A stretch of DNA of 6,518 nt from an uncultured Bacillus sp. (GTDB lineage Bacteria > Bacillota > Bacilli > Bacillales > Cytobacillaceae). The DNA is taken from the NCBI GenBank assembly GCA_937894355.1, contig CALCRD010000023.1, positions 1-6,518 of the forward strand, given 5' to 3'. Shown here piece by piece: positions 1 to 4,656 of the stretch (positions are counted from its first letter, which is position 1; each line of letters begins with the position of its first letter). Made by a program: the position numbers and the translations under genes. The notes under the pieces were generated by a model, which worked only from the letters and a program-made list of their open reading frames with translations, was not told the DNA's origin and ran no database searches.

Positions 1-380
1 GCCGCTTTGCACCGGTAGTACACGAAGCGCCGGTTCTTCTGGTCGCCGAGGACTTGCCCCATTAAGGCGAATTCCTTCTGTGTTCCGTCCGTGGTCTCGA
101 CCAACATTCCGTTACCGTCAATTCTCCAACCTAGCATATCGGCGAGGATCGTATCCGGAATCAATGCAACGGAAAGTTCCGCGCTATAACCGTTGTTGGT
201 GGTGTAGACAAAATATGGCCCGTTGTCGGCATAAAACTTGTTCTCATCGCCCTGTGGTTCCGGGGTAAAGCTAACCGCGCCAGGGATATGGACCGGGGCG
301 TCCCAAGTGGGCGTTGTCTCGTCAGTCAGGAACGCAATATAGACTTTTTCAAGTCCAAAGGTGATTTTGTTAGCACTCAT
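1..380 (-). CDS. Major tail protein, phi13 family (N-terminal 126 residues; cut by window edge)
   Basis: This protein polymerises into the tail tube of a long non-contractile tail. My reading of the reverse strand from ATG at 378-380 stays open to the left edge, giving 126 residues. The N-terminus starts MSANKITFGLEKVYIAF, followed by PVHIPGAV (29-36), FYADNGPYF (49-57), NNGYSAELSVALIP (62-75), a LGWRIDGNG stretch (83-91) and FALMGQVLGDQKNRR (104-118). This order of motifs is characteristic of phi13-type major tail proteins of Gram-positive phages. Full-length members are usually around 190 to 200 residues, so roughly the last third is probably missing. A consensus AGGAGG lies 8 bases before the ATG, and the upstream terminator-type gene stops 4 bases away. 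Position directly after a tail-terminator-type gene is the normal siphovirus order. Family assignment is confident. Confidence 0.9.
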   Translation of the reverse strand, partial: MSANKITFGLEKVYIAFLTDETTPTWDAPVHIPGAVSFTPEPQGDENKFYADNGPYFVYTTNNGYSAELSVALIPDTILADMLGWRIDGNGMLVETTDGTQKEFALMGQVLGDQKNRRFVYYRCKA

Positions 381-384
381 TTTT

Positions 385-705
385 TTAACCTCCTATCAGT
401 TGGATCTCGTAAACTAATTGAAAAAGACCCTCGCTTTCGACGAAGGTCTCTGTTTTGGCATATGGGAGTCCGAGTTCTTTAAGTTTGTCTTGGACCAGAT
501 TCTCGGTAGCGGGGTCTTTATTCTTGGTGTAGAGTTCAATTTGGAAGTTGTCTATATCTGCATAGTTTTGATTATCGGCCATCAGATCGCTGGAGTAGGC
601 GAAAAGGCACACGATGAACGGGGGGCTTGTGGGGGTCTTGAACTCTCGGTATGCGACTGGTAAGCCAATTTCTTTAAGCGCATAGTATAGCTCGGTTTGT
701 GTCAT
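385..705 (-). CDS. Tail terminator / tail completion-type protein (prophage pi2 protein 38-like)
   Basis: This is a 106-residue protein of a family common in Gram-positive siphophages, often listed as hypothetical. Its place between the gp10-like gene and the major tail protein gene is where tail terminators normally lie; such proteins cap the tube and join it to the head. Visible family features are MTQTELYYALKEIGLPVAYREF at the N-terminus (residues 1-22), PPFIVCLFAYS (28-38), the ADNQNYAD segment (43-50), FQIELYTKNKDP (54-65) and a C-terminal KTETFVESEG then QLVYEI stretch (84-101). The start ATG overlaps the upstream TGA as ATGA, with a GGGGGAG ribosome binding site 7 bases upstream. No membrane segment or signal peptide is present. 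Family membership is seen in the sequence; the terminator role is inferred from position. Confidence 0.8.
   Translation of the reverse strand: MTQTELYYALKEIGLPVAYREFKTPTSPPFIVCLFAYSSDLMADNQNYADIDNFQIELYTKNKDPATENLVQDKLKELGLPYAKTETFVESEGLFQLVYEIQLIGG
389..394 (-). promoter_or_regulatory. Major tail protein ribosome binding site
   Basis: A full AGGAGG lies 8 bases before the ATG at 378-380, separated by an A-rich spacer ending in a run of A. It is formed by the last codons of the terminator-type gene, and the 4-base gap after that gene's TAA means the start is not overlapped. This fits high expression of the tube subunit. Confidence 0.85.
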
Positions 706-1091
706 GATTTAACTCCCCCATTCTTGATAATGTCCTTGATCGCTTTTTCCAGCTTACCTGCGTGGCGGTCATAAGTCGGTCTTAGATGGGGCCTTTCGCC
801 GACCCTGCCGCCGTTTACTTTTTGGTGGCCAAATTCAAGCAGGTGAACGAGTCCAGGCTTTGCTTTGTTGTGGACGACCCTCTTGTATGAGCCGCCACTC
901 GTATCTCTTTTGCTTGTCCAGCCTTTTGCATATTCTCCGGTGTTTTTGGGCGAATCGATCTTCAGGTCTTTCACCATGTCTTTTGCGGTGGAGTCGATTT
1001 CTTTCTCAACTGCTTCCGACACATCTTCGGTGTACGTTTTGACTGCGAGGGTGATTTCTCCGGCCAGGTCGTCAATGGTGATGCTGGGCAT
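702..1091 (-). CDS. HK97 gp10-like head-tail/neck protein
   Basis: This 129-residue protein matches the HK97 gp10-like family, a small component of the head-tail interface of siphophages. An N-terminal helical part (about residues 8-45, rich in Glu, Lys and Ala) precedes the family signature: SPKNTGEYAKGW (47-58), then RVVHNKAKPGLVHLLEFGH (71-89), then GGRVGERPHLRP (94-105). A short helical, Lys-rich tail follows. The HLLEFGH and GGRV...PH motifs are the strongest evidence. Its ATG lies 12 bases after the TAG of the head closure gene. That TAG is itself part of a TAGGGGAG ribosome binding site, 7 bases from the start. It overlaps the next gene by ATGA. The exact structural role in this family is less settled than its position. 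Confidence 0.88.
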   Translation of the reverse strand: MPSITIDDLAGEITLAVKTYTEDVSEAVEKEIDSTAKDMVKDLKIDSPKNTGEYAKGWTSKRDTSGGSYKRVVHNKAKPGLVHLLEFGHQKVNGGRVGERPHLRPTYDRHAGKLEKAIKDIIKNGGVKS

Positions 1092-1103
1092 TCAATCACT
1101 CCC

Positions 1104-1433
1104 CTAAACCCGCTCAGCCACATTGATGTAGAGCCATTGCCTTTTACCGTCGATGTCGCGAGGCGGGGCTATAATCTCAAACAGCCTTTCGCCCCACTTA
1201 ATTACGTAATGTGGCTTTGCGCCTGTTTGGTAGCGGATTTTAAACTCTCCGGTCAGCTCGGCCTGGGTTTGTCTCGCAGCAATAAACTCCCGCCCTGACA
1301 AGTCGCGGTAACCAGCCCAAACAGTGGCAACCTTGTTCCATTCTTCGATTGGTTTCAGTACCTGGTCGCCTGCGTTGTCGGTGTAGGTCGGTTCAAGGAT
1401 CTCGATTCGCTCTTTCAGATCTCCGGGAGTCAT
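1104..1433 (-). CDS. Phage head closure / head-tail joining protein (SPP1 gp16-like)
   Basis: This 109-residue protein belongs to the head-tail joining family that forms the stopper ring below the connector and keeps packaged DNA in the filled head. Family features are MTPGDLKERIEILEPT at the N-terminus, the VWAGYRDLSGREF block (38-50), the FKIRYQTG strand (64-71) and a terminal VIKWGERLFEIIAPPRDI segment (77-94) ending in QWLYINVAE. Length is typical for the family. ATG overlaps the upstream TGA in an ATGA arrangement, with GGAG 8 bases before the start inside the last codons of the upstream gene. The neighbours on the far side are the gp10-like and terminator-type genes, which is the expected neck order. 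Confidence 0.88.
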   Translation of the reverse strand: MTPGDLKERIEILEPTYTDNAGDQVLKPIEEWNKVATVWAGYRDLSGREFIAARQTQAELTGEFKIRYQTGAKPHYVIKWGERLFEIIAPPRDIDGKRQWLYINVAERV

Positions 1434-1711
1434 TGCAGGTTCTCCGGCAATTCTGATTTTCTCACGGTTCGCCCATCTGACAGCTCATACCATCCACCGG
1501 GTTTTTGTTTTACGACAGAGATTTCTTCGGCGTTCTCTTCTTGGCTTAGCGCATCTTCGGTCTGTTCGGGCTCCTCGCCGACCGCTTCTCCGATCAAGCC
1601 TCTTTTCTGTAGCTTCTTGGCTCTGGCGGCATCGTCCGTTTCAAAAATGCTTCCCGCCCGATAACTGGTATCCTCCAGGCTCTTAAAGCGCTTAATAACT
1701 GGGTATTTCAT
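1430..1711 (-). CDS. Small phage protein of unknown function, 93 aa, with a GWYEL-type C-terminus
   Basis: I do not recognise a defined function. The first 41 residues (MKYPVIKRFKSLED, then YRAGSIFETDD and ARAKKLQKRGLIGE) resemble small proteins found in the head-tail region of Gram-positive phages, which have a 'Y.aG..y..dd..RA..L...G.i' pattern. Residues 42-66 form a strongly acidic, Glu-rich linker. The C-terminus, PGGWYELSDGRTVR (71-84), resembles a short motif I recall from other small phage proteins. A GTG in the same frame at 1715-1717 would add two residues, but it sits one base from the AGGAGG. The ATG at 1709-1711 has the proper 7-base spacing and is preferred. It follows the TGA of the preceding gene after a 2-base gap and overlaps the head closure gene by ATGA. 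It could be a neck accessory protein; that is inference from position only. Confidence 0.75.
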   Translation of the reverse strand: MKYPVIKRFKSLEDTSYRAGSIFETDDAARAKKLQKRGLIGEAVGEEPEQTEDALSQEENAEEISVVKQKPGGWYELSDGRTVRKSELPENLQ

Positions 1712-1713
1712 GC

Positions 1714-2433
1714 TCACACCTCCTGTATGATCACTGTCGTCAAGCCATCTTTAGCCGGTGCAGATGCAGCGGTTATGGTTATTTTTCCGCCGTAAAACCG
1801 CAGGAAGTAGTCAAAAGCGCCAAAGACCTTAGCGGTTTCGCCAGCGACAGTTAAAGACAGCAAGTTCCCTTCGGAATCATATAGCGATGCCCAGGCTGGG
1901 GATAATCCGCCTGTAAATGATACCGGCTCTGCAATGGCGGCAATTACTCCGGTTCCGGCTCCGGATGCTTGGGCGGCAAACCCTTCGGTCTTTTCAATCG
2001 CTGTGGCTACCAACGCGGCAGTATTTTTGGCGTTGTCCGGGCTGCCGTCTGCGCCGGTTCCTAGCGTGACCGTAATCAAATAATCTTCCAGTACCGCCGA
2101 CAGTTCGGCGTCCTCTTCTTCCGCGTCAACCACGATTATCTTATACTTTTCGCCCTCTAGTCCTAGAGTTTCGCATGCAACGGTAATGGTTTCAACTTCC
2201 GTAGAGCCGATTGTGGCCGTTGCTCCGACCGGTGTTAATTTGATTAGCTGTTCAAAGGTGGCGGTCAATGCTTCGGCTTGCAAGTTATAAATAGCAATTA
2301 AAACCGGTTGAGTCGACACGGGAGCTTCGATTTCAACCTTTTTTAATGCTCCATCCCATTTAATATCTTCCGAAAGCAGTGTTTTGTTGAAACGGCTTTC
2401 TCTGATCTCCCGAAAACTTTTAGGTAGATTCAA
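1714..2433 (-). CDS. Putative virion structural protein of unknown role, 239 aa from a TTG start
   Basis: This gene sits between the connector and head closure genes and I cannot name a family with certainty. Positions below count from TTG at 2431-2433. The N-terminal 27 residues are basic and helical (NLPKSFREIRESRFNK). A beta-rich part follows (about 32-70). The central segment (about 72-177) contains VETITVACETLGLEGEKYKIIVVD, an ITVTLGTGADG strand and turn, a helix TAALVATAIEK, a Gly/Ala run ASGAGTG and then FTGGLS. This order (G..GN/K.I.V.., I.V.L.T, A..V..AI, ..L.GG) recurs in tail and other structural proteins of phages. The C-terminal part (178-239) has FGAFDYFLRFYGGKITITAA and ends in a strand. 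The centre is acidic; there is no signal peptide or membrane span. TTG is preferred over the in-frame GTG at 2440-2442 because GGAGG is 8 bases from the TTG. A decoration, neck or capsid-associated protein is plausible but unproven. Confidence 0.75.
   Translation of the reverse strand: MNLPKSFREIRESRFNKTLLSEDIKWDGALKKVEIEAPVSTQPVLIAIYNLQAEALTATFEQLIKLTPVGATATIGSTEVETITVACETLGLEGEKYKIIVVDAEEEDAELSAVLEDYLITVTLGTGADGSPDNAKNTAALVATAIEKTEGFAAQASGAGTGVIAAIAEPVSFTGGLSPAWASLYDSEGNLLSLTVAGETAKVFGAFDYFLRFYGGKITITAASAPAKDGLTTVIIQEV
1719..1724 (-). promoter_or_regulatory. Ribosome binding site deciding the ATG start at 1711
   Basis: AGGAGG on the minus strand lies 7 bases before ATG 1709-1711 but only one base before the in-frame GTG 1715-1717. 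This selects the ATG. The site is formed by the last codons (Gln-Glu-Val) of the 239-aa gene. Confidence 0.8.
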
Positions 2434-2695
2434 CTTCTCCACCTCCGTATTTCTTGGTTTGCAGGATGATGCTTACCAACGCCCGCTCAAGACCGCCTTT
2501 TTCATCGCCGTAAAAGCTCATCGACACGTGGACGCAAACAGCCAACAAATACAAGTCGTAGCCGTCTGCGCCTTCTGCAACTTCAGCTACCCCCGCACCG
2601 GTTAGATATGTTTTCGCGGCAGATACGAAGGAGGAAAGGAGCGAGTCTTGCTCGCTCCCGTCAACCCTTAGATAATGCTTAACTGCCTCTAACAT
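2420..2695 (-). CDS. gp6-like head-tail connector protein
   Basis: This 91-residue, mostly helical protein fits the HK97 gp6-like / phage connector family that forms a ring under the portal. The N-terminus MLEAVKHYLRVDGSEQDSLLSSFVSAAKTYL (1-31) is the family hallmark: an L..VK.yLRv..se.D.ll..fi.aAk.yl helix-turn-helix. The middle LYLLAVCVHVSMSFYG (48-63) corresponds to the second conserved helix, and the C-terminal RALVSIILQTKKY (71-83) to the last. Length is normal for the short members. The ATG shares one base with the capsid gene's TGA (TGATG). Only a weak AAGG lies 9 bases upstream, so translation probably depends on coupling to the capsid gene. Its 3' end overlaps the next gene by 14 bases. 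Confidence 0.88.
   Translation of the reverse strand: MLEAVKHYLRVDGSEQDSLLSSFVSAAKTYLTGAGVAEVAEGADGYDLYLLAVCVHVSMSFYGDEKGGLERALVSIILQTKKYGGGEVEST
2442..2446 (-). promoter_or_regulatory. Ribosome binding site deciding a TTG start
   Basis: The minus strand has GGAGG followed by TGGAGAAG and then TTG at 2431-2433, an ideal 8-base spacing. The GTG at 2440-2442 begins inside the extended GGAGGTGG site itself and has no other site upstream, so it is unlikely to be the start. Confidence 0.7.
2638..2658 (-). other. Perfect 8-bp inverted repeat (hairpin) just inside the connector gene
   Basis: GGAGCGAG (2638-2645 on the plus strand) pairs perfectly with CTCGCTCC (2651-2658) around a 5-base loop. On the transcribed RNA it lies 37 to 57 bases after the start codon of the connector gene and the same distance past the capsid stop, across connector codons 13-20. 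The RNA after it is pyrimidine-rich but has no U-run, so it is not a classic terminator. An mRNA-stabilising or translation-slowing role for the capsid/connector junction is possible. Chance cannot be excluded. Confidence 0.4.
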
Positions 2696-3891
2696 CAGCC
2701 GGCGCCTTCAACCGCTTCAACCACTGCAAGTCGGAAGGCAGTGTTGAGCAGCCTCCGCTGGTCGATCCATGCGGTCAGCACCCAGATGTAATTGCCTTTG
2801 TCGACGTCTTTGTCGGCGTCGTAAACCGGCTCGCCGTCGTAGTTGAGGACGCAGTAATTAAAGTCTCCAACGATCGGCGTAGTAGCAGAATCAGAGAAGA
2901 TAACCGGCTTGCCAATAACCTTTTCGGGCTGAGCCTGGTAAAGGTCGATGCTGTTGTTGGAGAGGGTTTTGAGCATGGTAACGTAGTCGGAATACTTCAT
3001 GACCACTTTTGCATTTTCGCGGAAATCCTCGTGTAAGTCGGCGATGGCATTAGTGACCGCCTCATAGAGAGCGGTTCCGGTAACCTCCTTAATTACAGGA
3101 GTTCCGGGAGTATTGGAATCCTGGTAAAAGCTCATGTGTTCCTCACCGGCAGTCTGGGCGGCAACGGCGGCAAAAGAGACTTTCTTTTCTTTCGCAGCCA
3201 ACCCAGACCGCAAGGCGTTTTCGACATAATTCACAAGTTGGATGTCAGAGCCATGCAATACGGTGTCGGAGATTTTTACTTTGACTTTGAATTTAAATCG
3301 GCCAAACGGCACCTTGTCCCCGGTCGCTTCAATCTCTTTCGAGGTCGCATCGTCGTTGATAAAGCTATCATCGTCAAGAGAAAAGGCGATTTTCGGAATT
3401 TCCAACCCCGTGATGTTGCTCATGCGAATTACCCCGCGTAGAGGGTTGGTGGAAAATGGCTCATGGATAAGCTCATTGCTAAGGGTTGTCGGCAGTAAAT
3501 TCTCTCCGCCAGTTGTATTAGCGCCACCTGCCGGAATTGCTTTAAGCACTGCCTGAACGTCCTCGGGAATCTCTCTCTTTAAGATAGCCGCCCGATAGAA
3601 GGCTGCTTTCGCCGCAACAATGCGCTCCTTCTCGTTTTTTGCGCTCGCGACACCGTTCATTTGCTGCTCTTTTCGGATTTGCGCCTGCGTCTCGGCCTCT
3701 AGTTTGTCATGCTCTTCTTTGATCAGGTCATAACGTTTTTGCAGGTTAGCTTTGGTGGTCTGTAGGTTGTTGATCTCTTCGATGGGGACAGACGGATTGG
3801 CCGCCTTGTCCATCAGCTCCGCAGATACTTTTTGGAGTTCCGCGCCAACGGTCGCCAAATTTTGTTTTACCTCATAAAGAGTAGTAGCCAT
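2695..3891 (-). CDS. HK97-fold major capsid protein
   Basis: This 398-residue protein builds the icosahedral shell. Residues 1 to about 80 are charged, Gln/Lys/Glu-rich and predicted helical or coiled coil (for example KANLQKRYDLIKEEHDKLEA, 47-66). They match the delta or scaffolding domain that guides procapsid assembly and is removed by the prohead protease. The mature part probably begins near the Gly/Thr-rich stretch before NLLPTTLSNELI (131-142), a motif typical of the mature N-arm in this family. Later family features are LRGVIRMSNITGLEIPKI (151-168), the E-loop-like beta segment FGRFKFKVKVKIS (196-208), the spine-helix YVENALRSGLAAKE (222-235), and the A-domain with VVMKYSDYVTMLKTL (296-310) and PVIFSD (329-334). 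The ATG directly follows the protease TAA, with GGAGG 8 bases upstream. The upstream ClpP-like protease supports cleavage-dependent maturation. Confidence 0.95.
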   Translation of the reverse strand: MATTLYEVKQNLATVGAELQKVSAELMDKAANPSVPIEEINNLQTTKANLQKRYDLIKEEHDKLEAETQAQIRKEQQMNGVASAKNEKERIVAAKAAFYRAAILKREIPEDVQAVLKAIPAGGANTTGGENLLPTTLSNELIHEPFSTNPLRGVIRMSNITGLEIPKIAFSLDDDSFINDDATSKEIEATGDKVPFGRFKFKVKVKISDTVLHGSDIQLVNYVENALRSGLAAKEKKVSFAAVAAQTAGEEHMSFYQDSNTPGTPVIKEVTGTALYEAVTNAIADLHEDFRENAKVVMKYSDYVTMLKTLSNNSIDLYQAQPEKVIGKPVIFSDSATTPIVGDFNYCVLNYDGEPVYDADKDVDKGNYIWVLTAWIDQRRLLNTAFRLAVVEAVEGAG

Positions 3892-4656
3892 TTATAGTTC
3901 CTCCAATTCTTTTTTAATTTTGTTGACCAGGTTTTTGGATTCCTCTATAATAACCTGTCTTTCGGCCACAGATAGGCTTTTTACACCCTCCACGTGCCTT
4001 TCAACAAGGTATTTAGGGGCGTTTTTATAACCCGCCAGGATTTCGGGGTCGATACATGCGGCGATCTCTTTGGTGTCGATGATTTCATCTACAAAGCCGT
4101 TATCAAATGCTTCTTGAGCTGTTAGCCAGCTTTCGGCATCCAAAAGCTCTATGAGCTTGTCCTCGGTTATTTTATCGCCGATATGGGACATATAGGCTTC
4201 AATCATGCCGACACGGATTTTATCTAAAACATCCGCTTCTTTTCTCATTTCGTTGGCATTTCCCCAAACGGCGCTCATGGGGTTATGAATCATTAACGTC
4301 GCGTTCTTTGGCATATATATTTTATCCCCAGCCATGGCTAAAAAAGATGCTGCGCTGGCTGCTAAACCGTCAATGTAGACATTCTTTTTAGCGTCATGTC
4401 GCTTCAAAATGCTATAAATGGCCTGGGCTTGGAACACCGAACCGCCGCCGGAATTGATGTAAATATTAAGGGTGTCAATTTCACCTAATTCATCAAGCTC
4501 TTTTTTAAAGCTCGTTGCCGTTACGTCCGGATCGTCATCCTCCCATTTGTAAGAGACAATATACCCATAAATAAAAATATCCCCGGTTTTCTCTTCCGTA
4601 GACGCTTTTATTTCCCAGAACGGCTTTTGTTTTTTATTGATCGGTATAGGATTCAT
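3892..4656 (-). CDS. ClpP-like prohead (head maturation) protease
   Basis: This 254-residue serine protease of the ClpP/crotonase fold probably cleaves the capsid protein's N-terminal scaffold domain inside the procapsid. Family motifs are the strand and glycine-rich oxyanion region NIYINSGGGSVFQAQAIY (64-81), the nucleophile block GLAASAASFLAMAGD (97-111, Ser101) and MIHNPM (122-127, His124). The block DAESWLTAQEAFDNGFVDEI (173-192) follows. Aligned by eye with E. coli ClpP, the third triad position falls on Glu175 rather than Asp, as is common in phage members. Residues from about 195 to 254 form a charged helical tail ending in IKKELEEL. In related proteins such tails may act in scaffolding; here that is only a guess. 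The start ATG overlaps the portal TGA (ATGA), with AAGGAG 10 bases upstream. Confidence 0.95.
   Translation of the reverse strand: MNPIPINKKQKPFWEIKASTEEKTGDIFIYGYIVSYKWEDDDPDVTATSFKKELDELGEIDTLNIYINSGGGSVFQAQAIYSILKRHDAKKNVYIDGLAASAASFLAMAGDKIYMPKNATLMIHNPMSAVWGNANEMRKEADVLDKIRVGMIEAYMSHIGDKITEDKLIELLDAESWLTAQEAFDNGFVDEIIDTKEIAACIDPEILAGYKNAPKYLVERHVEGVKSLSVAERQVIIEESKNLVNKIKKELEEL
3900..3904 (-). promoter_or_regulatory. Major capsid protein ribosome binding site
   Basis: GGAGG on the minus strand, 8 bases before the capsid ATG, lies in the last codons of the protease gene (the GAG-GAA coding Glu-Glu). Start and stop abut as TAA-ATG, so initiation need not rely on overlap coupling, which fits a highly expressed product. 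Confidence 0.85.

Noticed and set aside
80..1107. Several short plus-strand open frames opposite the tail and neck genes
   Set aside because: All overlap confidently assigned minus-strand genes, have compositions unlike real proteins (Cys, Arg and Ser-rich) and no supporting context.
1715..1717. GTG as start of the small 93-aa gene
   Set aside because: It is one base from AGGAGG; the ATG six bases downstream has proper spacing.
2095..2110. CGCCGA/TCGGCG inverted repeat with a 4-base loop
   Set aside because: A 6-bp stem inside the middle of a coding region is expected by chance, and there is no U-run or gene boundary nearby.
2154..2169. CTCTAG/CTAGAG inverted repeat
   Set aside because: The loop would be only two bases, too tight for a stable full stem, and it lies mid-gene.
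1430..2433. A defence or cargo (moron) cassette between connector and head closure genes
   Set aside because: Both genes are on the operon strand, tightly coupled to neighbours, without their own promoter or terminator, and look structural; nothing suggests an enzyme, toxin or DNA-binding protein.
3136..3556. Open plus-strand frames of about 100 codons opposite the capsid gene
   Set aside because: They lie wholly antisense to a well-supported capsid gene, have no convincing ribosome binding site or family features, and are shadows of its codon use.
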